A stretch of DNA of 64,000 bases. Source: GCA-002733465 sp965230525. Its GTDB lineage: Bacteria; Pseudomonadota; Gammaproteobacteria; Enterobacterales; Kangiellaceae. The stretch lies in NCBI GenBank assembly GCA_965230525.1, contig OZ246008.1, forward strand, positions 3,658,001 to 3,722,000, given 5' to 3'. Below the pieces are notes generated by a model. That model saw only the letters and a program-made list of their open reading frames with translations, ran no database searches and was not told the origin of the DNA. Every line of letters begins with the position of its first letter. Within the stretch, counting starts at the first letter, position 1. Of this stretch, positions 55,066 to 64,000 are shown piece by piece. The translations under genes and the position numbers were made by a program.

Positions 55066-55545
55066 TTATAAAGGCTTAGCAGTCGTTAGGTCATAACCAG
55101 TGACTTGTTGGCTACCTTGACCAAGTTTTTCATCAGTGTCGATGTATGTCACTAACAATTTAGAAAAGCTTAGTGTCAAGTTCTCGATTGGAGTCCCTTC
55201 AGCGTCGCCCGACATAGAGTAGCTGCTGATTAAACAGTTTTCTAATTCATAGACCATAAACTCTTGTACTTTGTCAGCACCAGTTCTTACAAACTTAATT
55301 TTAACTGTTTGACCAGCATCACCTGTTACAGCCGCTTTGAACAATGCCGTAGCAGAGTTGTCTAGCTCTTTAGTAATATTAATTTCACTTAAAGAAGGAC
55401 GTGTCGCCTCTCGATTAGAAACGTTTCCCGGCTCCATTGAAATGCCACGAGAAACACCAAAACTACATGATAACAACGCGATGTGATCGGCATAACCATC
55501 CGCAGTTACGTTACCTTTAACACCTTCAAATTCCATAACTATCAT
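55066..55545 (-). CDS. hcp: T6SS inner tube protein Hcp (TssD)
   Basis: 159 residues of Hcp type: IALLSCSFGVSRGIS near the start, RPSLSEINITKELDNSATALF, and the C-terminal ENLTLSFSKLLVTYIDTDE. GGAG lies 7 bases before the ATG at 55545. Hcp hexamers stack into the tube inside the TssBC sheath. It is monocistronic by position (190 bp after the TpsB gene, own terminator) and 22 kb from the structural operon, which is common because Hcp must be made in excess. Confidence 0.95.
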   Translation of the reverse strand: MIVMEFEGVKGNVTADGYADHIALLSCSFGVSRGISMEPGNVSNREATRPSLSEINITKELDNSATALFKAAVTGDAGQTVKIKFVRTGADKVQEFMVYELENCLISSYSMSGDAEGTPIENLTLSFSKLLVTYIDTDEKLGQGSQQVTGYDLTTAKPL

Positions 55546-55734
55546 TTTCTTGCTCCAATTGTTTAGTTAAAAAGTTAGGTTAAATATTCTGTCAGTTTTG
55601 AAGTCTTGTATTCCCTTCAACCTGTCCACGGTTGTTAATATAACAATGGGTGTATTTTTAATAAATAACCAAATTTGGGTATTTTGAGCTAAATCTACAA
55701 TTTTATTAGATTTAACACTAATATAAGCGCCTGT

Positions 55735-57690
55735 CTAAAAACGATATTGGAGTTCAAATAGTATTTTGGTGTCATCATCAATAATACTATCGTCACCCGC
55801 TTGCCCTTGGGTTGCCGCTACCGTTGAGGTGTTTTTACCTTCCAAAGGAAAAGCAAACTGTAGATTTCCGCTAATATTCGAGCCGTAAGAAAACTGGATG
55901 CCCAGCCCTGCACTAATCAAAGTTGCGCTATTACCTTCTCCGCCAGAAATATTCCCCTGATTATCGACCACGGGCTCAGTAGGGCTTTTTGCTTCACCAT
56001 AAGCCAAATCAATAAACAAGAATGGAGTAATCATATTGGCTAAGGACGAATCTCCCACTGGAGTATTGAGTGCTTCAGGTAGATTAAAAAACCAGTCAGC
56101 GCCCACGTAAATCGCGCTATCTGCGGAGAACTCTTTTTGCAAATAACCTCTTGCCCTTCCTGGGCCACCGAGGGAAATTTGATTGATGGTTGAAAGTGAA
56201 GTGTCAGTATATTGTAAAGTGGAACGAACAACTGAACGGGTTTCAATATCAGTAAACGGGATCTTCCAAAAAGAGAGTAAAGAGTAGTCAGCCTTAAAAA
56301 TGGTGTAATCGAGATCTTGTGCGGTATTTGCCCCTAATAAAAACTCCCCCTGGGTAATTTTGAAATTACCTTGATGAAGCATTTTGCTCTTTTCCTGCAA
56401 AATATCATAATTAAATTTAAAACTCGCGTTGCGAACTTCATCATCAAAAAAATCACCTAGGCTATTCCCTCCAACCGTGACCAATGATTCAATATTTTCA
56501 AAAGTAAAATCAAAGGAGTAGTTTTCTTTACGGCTTCTTTTATATTTGTAGTTTAGATTTAGATCCGTCACTCGTGTTTCACCTTCCAGCTGCAAAATAG
56601 CATTAACTTCACTATTGCTTCCTAATACAAACTGGTTGGTAGCGTAGCCTAAGGAAACTTGGAAACGTGGTCCGAAAATATGACTGGAATATCGTAGCTG
56701 TCCGTAGTTCGTACTTCCTGGGTTTGAAGCATGTAAAATTCCTATTTGAAGCTGATCAGCCGTCCCCGTAGGGTTGTTCCAGGAAAAGTCACTGTATATT
56801 CTATTTTCGCCGGTTTCTTGAGAGCCGTGGTTATCAAGCCGGATATTGGCATCAAACCAATTTTCTGATCTGACATTGACATTAAGCCGAGTATCACCAA
56901 CCTGTGAACCGGCTTCAAAAAAGCCTTGAGTACTAATGCCTGGATAATCGTTAATCAGATAGAGCTTTTCTTCGACGACCTTACTAGTAACTGGCTTAGT
57001 CATCATGTCGTCAAAAACAGAACTAATTCTCTCCGAACTATAGAGATCATTTTCGTTAACTTTAACTTCACCTAGCACTCCTAATAGTAAAGTTAATGTC
57101 ACCACCCCATCTCGAACTTCTTGTTGTGGAATATACGCTTTAGCTAAGATGAAACCATGTTCTCGATAGTAGCGAGTAATTCTATCTGCCACTGTTTCTA
57201 TCATTCCCAAAGTGACACCACGTTTTTGCTGTTGCTCTCGCACCAACCAAACTAACCTTTGCACCTCAAGTGGGCCAACATGTTTATCCTCAACTTCCTT
57301 TTCAATGTTGACTAGCAAGTTAGATATTTCTCCGATTTCATCAATCGTTCGACCGGATTCAAGAAGTTGATCTTCTTTCATAAGCTTGAATCGAATATCT
57401 TCTACGATTTTGCTAATTGCATCTCGCGTTATTCCTAGTTCGGGGTATTCCACGATCCCTTGTAAGCGAAACTCAGTGATAGAAAGCCGAGGACCTGCTT
57501 GCGGGTCGGGATCTCTATCTCTAACCGAAGGGATATCTAAATCTTTCAAAAGCGTTTCTTTTTTTAGCTCAGGCGTCTCGGTAATTTTAGGTAGTTTGAC
57601 CGTTTCGGCGATGGATTGAGCGGCACCAAAAGAACTTAGTGTCAGCATAACTAACAATAAATTACGGTTCATAATTTGTGAATTAAACAT
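55735..57690 (-). CDS. TpsB outer-membrane transporter (ShlB/FhaC family)
   Basis: 651 residues. Signal peptide, a periplasmic region with POTRA-type domains (LSITEFRLQGIVEYPELGI; YYREHGFILAKAYIPQQEV, about residues 70-215) and a C-terminal 16-strand barrel ending in FELQYRF with a terminal Phe. The barrel contains a VRGY-like motif (RARGYLQKEF), the conserved tip loop of the family. It should export the giant TpsA protein encoded immediately upstream (132 bp gap). Confidence 0.9.
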   Translation of the reverse strand: MFNSQIMNRNLLLVMLTLSSFGAAQSIAETVKLPKITETPELKKETLLKDLDIPSVRDRDPDPQAGPRLSITEFRLQGIVEYPELGITRDAISKIVEDIRFKLMKEDQLLESGRTIDEIGEISNLLVNIEKEVEDKHVGPLEVQRLVWLVREQQQKRGVTLGMIETVADRITRYYREHGFILAKAYIPQQEVRDGVVTLTLLLGVLGEVKVNENDLYSSERISSVFDDMMTKPVTSKVVEEKLYLINDYPGISTQGFFEAGSQVGDTRLNVNVRSENWFDANIRLDNHGSQETGENRIYSDFSWNNPTGTADQLQIGILHASNPGSTNYGQLRYSSHIFGPRFQVSLGYATNQFVLGSNSEVNAILQLEGETRVTDLNLNYKYKRSRKENYSFDFTFENIESLVTVGGNSLGDFFDDEVRNASFKFNYDILQEKSKMLHQGNFKITQGEFLLGANTAQDLDYTIFKADYSLLSFWKIPFTDIETRSVVRSTLQYTDTSLSTINQISLGGPGRARGYLQKEFSADSAIYVGADWFFNLPEALNTPVGDSSLANMITPFLFIDLAYGEAKSPTEPVVDNQGNISGGEGNSATLISAGLGIQFSYGSNISGNLQFAFPLEGKNTSTVAATQGQAGDDSIIDDDTKILFELQYRF

Positions 57691-57822
57691 ATTTTCTCTG
57701 CGTAATAGGTCGAGTCACTATTGACGCGACTATTTTAGGTTAATTTAGTTTTTGTTTAATGTGGGCAGTCGAAGGGAGAATGGTGGTCAGAATAAATCTC
57801 ACCGCCATTCTAATTTATATAA

Positions 57823-60800
57823 CTAGTATGCCCCTACTGAAATTAGTTCCTCAGATTCTTCTTGTTCTTCGGATTCTTCATCCTCTTCATAATCAAACAA
57901 TTGATCGTTTGGTAATCTCACTGCTATTTCGTCATTGTTGTAATTTCGTAAGTCGGTGAAGATTGCCGGGTCCACATCCACTAGTGACTCTACTTCAACT
58001 AGCTGTCCGCCAGCTAATGCGGATATAGTATCGAAAGAGCTGAAGCTAAACAACGAAGCACTATCATTGATTTCAGGCAAAGGCGCAGCAAACAATGGAC
58101 TGAAACTTGTTCTTACGCTAATGGTTGCAATGTCTCTTACTCTCAATACCAGCGGCCTTGCAATCGAGCCAAACGTTCCGCTAAATGAAGCGTCTACAAA
58201 GGTTGCAGCTCTTGCTACGATATCGGCATTTTCAAAGCTTGGAACGCCCCCAACACCTAAAAAGCTACCGCCTTCTGTTGTCATCAATAGCGCGCCGTCA
58301 TCATAGCCCGCATCGACACTGCCCGGAACAAAATAAATATCACTGCCATTTAAGTCAGTATTATTAAATTCGATATCACCGATGGTCGCCAATCGCTCTA
58401 ACGTGATGGTGCCGCGATTATTGATATTGATTTGACCCACTCCATTTTGCGCGTGAAGCGTCGTCAGTTGCGTTTCAATGGCATCCAGAACACCAATGCC
58501 ATTTTGAGAAACAAGTTCTGCTCGATTAGCAACAATATTATCGAGATCGCCATTAGTATCGATAATTTGGCCATCTTGGCTGGCAAGACTCACGGTACCA
58601 TCAGCAGTATTGAGCAAACTCACATTTAGGTTGTCCTCAGCGCTATAACCTATATTGCCAACCGCAACGGACGATGAGTTTGCGTCCATGGTGATTTGGC
58701 CATTGGAAACTAAACTAATATTGAGTTGGCTATTTAAATCCGCATTTTGGTTTATTTGATTACCAATGATCGATAAGTCACCATTTAAGCTATTAACATT
58801 TGCCGATAGCGATACTAAACCCGATGTATCAAATAACACAGAGCCTGCGTTTATGGCTTCGCTGACTGTGAGGTCATTACCGAAAACATTTAAACCATTA
58901 TCCACGCTTATTTGATTTAAGGTAAGGGAACCATTATCTACTAACGTAAGATCACTGACATTAGAAGCCGTCACTAGGTTAAAATCATTGTCAGCATGAT
59001 CAAAAGTCACACTATTGTTATTCGCATCAATCGAGGTGAGACCTGTCACGATGATTTCACCGCTATCTGAAATATCGCCATTAATGATAAGCTCAAGCGC
59101 TTGAGCATTAATGCCCGCAAATTCGGTGCTGACTGAGTTGTGGAAAACGATACTTGCATTAGCCGATAGATTTATTCCTCCAGACAACTGATTCTGATTA
59201 GTAAGAAAGATATCATTTGTCGAGTTAAGTGTTACAAGCGCATTACTGGTTAAAATCGAAGCGCTCGATTGCATGATGTCACCACCAGCGACCAGATCAA
59301 ATACCCCTGTTGTAGAAAAAGCTAGAAGTTCAATATCGCTCGCTTCTTCGATATATAAATCACCCAAAACATTACTCAAAGAAAGACTAGCGATGTTGGT
59401 CCGGAGCCTAGCCGAATCACTGCCAACATTTGCACTCGAGTCGAACACAAGACTGTCTGCTGTAATCAAAGAGTCTGTACTATTGGTTAAGGATGAGTTA
59501 TTAACGGTTAGGTTTCCATTGGCTAAATTTAAATCACCAACTAAATCAAATACATCACCTGTTCCGCCGTTGAAAATTAAATTTGTTCGGTTGCTGAAAT
59601 TAACGGCCACTTCACCATTCACTGAAACCACTCCACTACTGATCTCAATTTGATCATTAGCCGATGATCCATTGATGGTAAAGTTTGTCGCGACAATGTC
59701 ATCTTGCACTGTTTCTACTTCACCGTAGACAAGGCTATAACTTGTGCCATTTTCAGCCGTGTAAGTGAGCTCTTCATCGCCCTCTGAATTGATGTCGGAG
59801 GAATAACTCGCATCAAAATTAGCACCGCCGCCACTTAAAACGACTATGTCGTCACCTAACCCACCAATAAATCGAAGTTCTCCTGAACCATTGACGGCTA
59901 GCCTCAATTCATCAGCACCCGCGCCGCCATGAATAAATCCTGTGATTGAGCCAGCATTTTGTACATTGAATATATCAATTTCAGAGCCGCCCTCAAGAAT
60001 ATTGAAATCGATAAAGCTAATCACATTCCCATCAGAATCTTGGAATAAGCCATCATTGATTCCATCCGCAATGCCTGCACCGTCAAAGTCGCCAATGGTC
60101 CAAGTGTTATTGCCATCATTCACGGTAATCGTGCTGTCAAATGGGCTACCACTACTACTGCTGTTTCCAATCAACCCTTCAATGCCAGTCACTTCCACAC
60201 CATCGGGGGACAATGAACTGCCGATAATGATATTAACGTCGGCAGTTGTATTGGAATAATCAATGGCATCGTTTCCAGCTCCGTCCCCGCCGTTAATTTG
60301 AGAGACTAGTGTTGTATCAATCACTTCAAATGAGTCATCGTTGGTGCCACCCGTTAGGACGCTGAAACCACTAAATGATACAGTCTCAGTGGAATTAATA
60401 TTTTCGATGGTACTGGTATTAGGTCCGTCTATAACCCAACGACTTGCGACATTACTTCCGATTAGAGTGTTTAACTGAGTAGTATTTGCATTAATAGTTT
60501 CTATATCATTCGCATATAACAGATCAAATGAGCTGGCCCCTGCAGTAACTCCTAATTGCACGGTGATGTCACGTCCCAAACTCAATAAATTAAGTTCATC
60601 ACCCCCCCCAATGCCACCATCAATGAGTCCAGTAATATGATCAGCACTATTGAGATTGAACAGATCGCTAAGCTCTCCGCCAATCAAGTTTGCAAACCCC
60701 GCAAACTCCACGCTAACACTTGTAGTGTTTAGAGTTCCGGCATTAATCCCATCAATATTCCACGTATTAACCGTATCGCTCGCTAATAGCGAGTTAACAA

Positions 60801-63800
60801 TACTGCTATCGGTATTTGCTTGGATATTTTCAATTTCTAAAACGTTAAAATCGGCTGGAGTTGTTGCATCTAAGGCCACAGTCGAATCGCTCATTAAGGC
60901 AGTAATATCTAAAACGTCAATGATGCCAGCTCCAATTCCACCATTAATGACTCCTGTAATCGCCCCTCCAGCTTCAACAGTAAAGATATCAACTCCGGAG
61001 CCACCCGTAATGTTATTAAAATCAATAAAAGTGATACCAGCAACCGTGCCGTCATTTTCGCCATTAATTACCCAATTGTTAGTAACGTTATTTCCAGTCA
61101 ACGAACTGTCCGTATTATTCCCTTGAACAATTTCAACATTTGAGACGCCAGCAAAAGCTTCGGCAAGCGTTAAATTGACGGTCACTAACGAAGAATAATC
61201 GATGACATCACCGAGAATATCGCCCCCGCCATCAATTAAGCCCGAGATCATTCCTGTGCTGGTGATAGTAAAACGATCATCCCCGTTACCGCCAGTTAGG
61301 TTTTCCATTCCTGAAAATTGAACTGTATCTGTTGGATTGGTTGTGGCGAGAGAAACACTTCCAGAATCTGTACCAGTGATCAACCAGTCATTGTCTTGAT
61401 TAATCCCAATTAATGTGTCCATTGTTTGGCTACTGCCAACTAAATTTTGGATATTGGAAAAAGCGCCACCATTCAAACTACCAAGGAACTGTGCAGTCAG
61501 TTCCCAAATGTTTGTTCCCGATGTATTAGTCCTTTGTAAAGTATTGTTTCCACCGGCACCGTTGATCAGTCCAGTAATCGACCCGCCCTGCTGAATCTCG
61601 AACACGTCATCACCACTACCTCCAACTAAGTTATTAAAATCAATAAAAGAAAGAGAACCAATTAAGCCATCATTTTCACCGGTTATTAGCCAAGTCGAAG
61701 CTGTATTCTCGCCTGTCAGTGTACTGTCTGTATTATTACCTTGAATAATTTCAGCATTGCTTACACCATTAAAAGCGTTCGCAAGACTAACATTAACCAC
61801 GGTTTGCATTGAGTAATCAACGATATCGCCATCAACATGATCACCTGCATCAATCAGTCCAGATATTGAGCCGCTATCGGTAATTATGAATCTGTCGTCA
61901 CTCGATCCGCCGTTAAGATTTTCGATGTTTGAAAAAACTAATGTATCTGTTGCTCCTGAAATTGACTCGGCGACATTCCCACTATTTGCACCGTTGATTA
62001 ACCAATCATTATTTTGATTTAAGCCTGTCAGCGTATCGATCGCTGTCGAACTACCGATTAATGTTTGGAAATCAGTAAAAACAACACCATTAAGCGTACC
62101 TTGATGAGCCGCAGTCAACCCCCAATCATTAACACCCGAAGTATTAGAACGTTGCAAAATATTATTTCCAGCACCTCCGATAATTTGCCCAGTAACGGTC
62201 CCACCTTCAGTGAGTTCAAAAGCATCATCTAAATTGCCGCCGACTAGGTTATTAAAATCTATGAATGTCAGACTATTGAGTGTCCCATCATTTTCGCCGT
62301 CTACGTACCAAGTATTATTACTGTTCGTCGCGTAAAGCGTACTTGCAGTATTATTACCTTGCACTACCTCAGCATTTAAGATTCCGTTTATACCAACCGT
62401 AAGGTCGACGCTAACAGTTGTCTGTAAGGAGAAATCTATAAGATCCCCGAGATTATGATCGCCCGCATCGATAGAACCAGAGACAGAACCAGTATCGGTA
62501 ATTGTGAACCTATCGTCCGCATCACCTCCGACTAAATTATCAATATTAGAAAATAGTGTAGATTCAGATAAAGTCGCACCAGCGGCAGAAACATGACCAC
62601 TATTATTTCCATCTAAAAGCCAATCATTATCTTGGTTATCTCCGGTTAGGGTATCGACAACAGTCGCAGAGCCGACAATCGATTGGATATTGATGAAATC
62701 ATTTCCATTTAAAGACCCTTGATGTTCACCGCTCATTGTCCATTGATTAGTGCCAGTGGTATTATTGCGAATAATTTCATTAGCTCCTAAACCACCATCA
62801 ATCATACCAGTAATTTCTGCACCGTTTCCTAATGTAAATGTGTCTTCAACATTTCCACCAATTATATTGTTGAACCCAATAAAAGTTAGCGTACCAAGGC
62901 TACCGCTGTTGCTACTTGTAATAAGCCAGTTGTTAATAATGTTGTCACCGGTGATTGTACTGTCGGTATTATTACCTTCGATAATTTCTGCATTAGTCAC
63001 CCCGTTGAATGCAGTAGCCAACGTCACATTTACGGTCGTCTGCAGAGAGTAATCGACTACATCACCAATGGTGTGATCGCCAGCATCGATCACGCCAGAA
63101 ATTGAACTTCCTTCTTCAAAAGTAAACCGATCATCACCAAGCCCAGCACCACCATTTAAGTTTTCCATTTCGCTGAAAGCTATCAAATCCGAACTTCCTA
63201 CCACTGAACCGGAGTTAGCGCCACTAATTACCCAAGTATTGTCTTGGTCTCGTCCTGTTAAGGTATCTGTTGCATTGGCACTACCGGTTAAGGTTTGGAT
63301 ATTCGAAAAACTACCGCCATTGAGCGTACCGGCGTTGGCAGTAGTTAAAACCCAATCGTTAGTGCCGGTTGTGTTACTGCGTTGTAAAGTGTTGGTCCCA
63401 GCACCACCATTAATCAATCCAGTGATCGAACCGCCTTCTGCCAAGTTAAATATATCAGTTAGGCTTCCACCAACCAAGTTATTAAAATCAACAAAGGTTA
63501 GCCCAGCGACGGTACCATCATTTTCGCCGCCGATTAACCAGGTGTTATCAACATTAGCTCCTGTTAAGGTACTGTCGGTATTATTTCCCTGAACAATTTC
63601 GGCATTAGCGACTTGGTCTAAGGCCGTTGCTACGTTAAGACTGACACTGGCCAAATTAGAATAATCAATGATGTCCCCGTTGGTATGATCACCAGCGTCG
63701 ATGGTGCCGCTGATCGAACCGGCTGCGGTAAATACAAACCGATCATCGCCGGTACCAACCCCACCATTAATATTTTCCATCTCACTAAAGACAATCGTAT

Positions 63801-64000
63801 CGGTTGCGCCAGCATTTTCCACCGAACCTGAATTGGCACCGTCAATTAACCAAGTATTGTCTTGGTCTCGTCCGGTTAAGGTATCTGTTGCATTGGCACT
63901 ACCGGTTAAGGTTTGAATATTTGAAAAACTACCGCCATTGAGCGTACCGGCGTTGGCAGTAGTTAAAATCCAGGTGTTAGTCCCGGTTGTGTTACTGCGC
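57823..64000 (-). CDS. Giant repetitive TpsA-type exoprotein (3' part; 5' end outside window)
   Basis: At least 2058 codons, open to the window edge with no stop in frame, so the N-terminus and its TPS signal are missing. Most of it is tandem units of 204-206 residues rich in Asn, Gly, Thr and Asp (motifs such as NTTGTNDW, TDTLTG, NNLVGG, DDRFT, DSTLTG), then filamentous-haemagglutinin-like beta-helix strands, and a short acidic tail (Glu/Ser-rich) ending ISVGAY. The unit motif 'GGxxDDxFxI' resembles calcium-type turns but without the RTX nonapeptide. Probably a surface adhesin or filament exported by the adjacent TpsB. No toxin domain is visible at its C-terminus. Confidence 0.88.
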   Translation of the reverse strand, partial: RSNTTGTNTWILTTANAGTLNGGSFSNIQTLTGSANATDTLTGRDQDNTWLIDGANSGSVENAGATDTIVFSEMENINGGVGTGDDRFVFTAAGSISGTIDAGDHTNGDIIDYSNLASVSLNVATALDQVANAEIVQGNNTDSTLTGANVDNTWLIGGENDGTVAGLTFVDFNNLVGGSLTDIFNLAEGGSITGLINGGAGTNTLQRSNTTGTNDWVLTTANAGTLNGGSFSNIQTLTGSANATDTLTGRDQDNTWVISGANSGSVVGSSDLIAFSEMENLNGGAGLGDDRFTFEEGSSISGVIDAGDHTIGDVVDYSLQTTVNVTLATAFNGVTNAEIIEGNNTDSTITGDNIINNWLITSSNSGSLGTLTFIGFNNIIGGNVEDTFTLGNGAEITGMIDGGLGANEIIRNNTTGTNQWTMSGEHQGSLNGNDFINIQSIVGSATVVDTLTGDNQDNDWLLDGNNSGHVSAAGATLSESTLFSNIDNLVGGDADDRFTITDTGSVSGSIDAGDHNLGDLIDFSLQTTVSVDLTVGINGILNAEVVQGNNTASTLYATNSNNTWYVDGENDGTLNSLTFIDFNNLVGGNLDDAFELTEGGTVTGQIIGGAGNNILQRSNTSGVNDWGLTAAHQGTLNGVVFTDFQTLIGSSTAIDTLTGLNQNNDWLINGANSGNVAESISGATDTLVFSNIENLNGGSSDDRFIITDSGSISGLIDAGDHVDGDIVDYSMQTVVNVSLANAFNGVSNAEIIQGNNTDSTLTGENTASTWLITGENDGLIGSLSFIDFNNLVGGSGDDVFEIQQGGSITGLINGAGGNNTLQRTNTSGTNIWELTAQFLGSLNGGAFSNIQNLVGSSQTMDTLIGINQDNDWLITGTDSGSVSLATTNPTDTVQFSGMENLTGGNGDDRFTITSTGMISGLIDGGGDILGDVIDYSSLVTVNLTLAEAFAGVSNVEIVQGNNTDSSLTGNNVTNNWVINGENDGTVAGITFIDFNNITGGSGVDIFTVEAGGAITGVINGGIGAGIIDVLDITALMSDSTVALDATTPADFNVLEIENIQANTDSSIVNSLLASDTVNTWNIDGINAGTLNTTSVSVEFAGFANLIGGELSDLFNLNSADHITGLIDGGIGGGDELNLLSLGRDITVQLGVTAGASSFDLLYANDIETINANTTQLNTLIGSNVASRWVIDGPNTSTIENINSTETVSFSGFSVLTGGTNDDSFEVIDTTLVSQINGGDGAGNDAIDYSNTTADVNIIIGSSLSPDGVEVTGIEGLIGNSSSSGSPFDSTITVNDGNNTWTIGDFDGAGIADGINDGLFQDSDGNVISFIDFNILEGGSEIDIFNVQNAGSITGFIHGGAGADELRLAVNGSGELRFIGGLGDDIVVLSGGGANFDASYSSDINSEGDEELTYTAENGTSYSLVYGEVETVQDDIVATNFTINGSSANDQIEISSGVVSVNGEVAVNFSNRTNLIFNGGTGDVFDLVGDLNLANGNLTVNNSSLTNSTDSLITADSLVFDSSANVGSDSARLRTNIASLSLSNVLGDLYIEEASDIELLAFSTTGVFDLVAGGDIMQSSASILTSNALVTLNSTNDIFLTNQNQLSGGINLSANASIVFHNSVSTEFAGINAQALELIINGDISDSGEIIVTGLTSIDANNNSVTFDHADNDFNLVTASNVSDLTLVDNGSLTLNQISVDNGLNVFGNDLTVSEAINAGSVLFDTSGLVSLSANVNSLNGDLSIIGNQINQNADLNSQLNISLVSNGQITMDANSSSVAVGNIGYSAEDNLNVSLLNTADGTVSLASQDGQIIDTNGDLDNIVANRAELVSQNGIGVLDAIETQLTTLHAQNGVGQININNRGTITLERLATIGDIEFNNTDLNGSDIYFVPGSVDAGYDDGALLMTTEGGSFLGVGGVPSFENADIVARAATFVDASFSGTFGSIARPLVLRVRDIATISVRTSFSPLFAAPLPEINDSASLFSFSSFDTISALAGGQLVEVESLVDVDPAIFTDLRNYNNDEIAVRLPNDQLFDYEEDEESEEQEESEELISVGAY
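61523..64000 (-). repeat. Tandem 612-618 bp coding repeats in the exoprotein gene
   Basis: The same landmark (coding Asn-Thr-Thr-Gly-Thr-Asn or its variants) recurs at about 61523, 62141, 62759, 63371 and 63989, giving spacings of 618, 618, 612 and 618 bp. The last two units near the window end are nearly identical in DNA, the earlier ones more diverged, so recent duplication is at the 5' side. More units probably lie beyond the window. Confidence 0.88.

Noticed and set aside
63630..63845. Separate small gene on the minus strand near the window end
   Set aside because: It is another frame of the repetitive exoprotein, whose own frame is open to base 64000.
57823..64000. CRISPR-like or other regular DNA repeat array
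   Set aside because: The periodicity is over 600 bp and in one long open frame with protein-level conservation; it is coding repeats.

Overview
The window looks like chromosome from a free-living, probably marine gammaproteobacterium. The reasons are moderately AT-rich coding DNA, a full Gram-negative envelope repertoire (type VI secretion, ExbB/ExbD, two-partner secretion, many lipoproteins), a Fur-type operator and gammaproteobacterial-style genes. I cannot name the genus from sequence alone.

Layout: (1) 74-5168 holds a TlpA-like thioredoxin, then a Fur-box-preceded operon of an unrecognised periplasmic protein plus a ferric-iron ABC transporter (binding protein, fused permease, ATPase). 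(2) 5499-6016 holds two small orphan genes. (3) 6219-21615, minus strand, is one long operon: tagH-tssJ-tssK-tssL-tssM-tagF-pppA-ppkA, then a 60-codon gene, exbB, two exbD/tolR genes and a TonB/AgmX-like gene. (4) 22325-33281, plus strand, diverges from it: tssA-tssB-tssC-[terminator]-second tssC-tssE-tssF-tssG-tssH. (5) 33345-39649 continues with three TPR-type envelope proteins, a small exported protein, a small L,D-transpeptidase-like protein and a lipoprotein. (6) 39650-44732 is a rearranged immunity array: Imm11-type paralogues, a broken Imm11 copy, two toxin-tail remnants, a 108-111 bp duplicated non-coding sequence and one complete IS3-family element. (7) 44737-51840, minus strand, is an effector-delivery cassette: vgrG, DUF6484, DUF2169, PAAR-like DUF4150, a HEAT-repeat protein, a degenerate ketoacyl-synthase-like protein and an AHH-type nuclease toxin whose immunity gene follows. 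(8) 52429-54835 is a convergent response regulator / hybrid histidine kinase pair. (9) 55066-64000, minus strand, has hcp, a TpsB transporter and the 3' part of a giant repetitive TpsA exoprotein that runs off the window.

How it works together: all 13 core T6SS components (TssA-TssM, with Hcp and VgrG as TssD and TssI) are present, along with the threonine-phosphorylation switch (kinase PpkA, phosphatase PppA, FHA protein TagH, repressor TagF). Candidate phospho-threonine motifs are visible in PpkA itself and in TssL. The most unusual point is that a proton-motive-force motor module (ExbB + two ExbD + AgmX/TonB-like arm) is joined to the 3' end of one T6SS operon, while TPR lipoproteins of the kind found with such motors follow the other. 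The whole resembles a T6SS wrapped inside a Glt/Agl-like trans-envelope machine. One of the two ExbD proteins lacks the membrane aspartate that carries protons.
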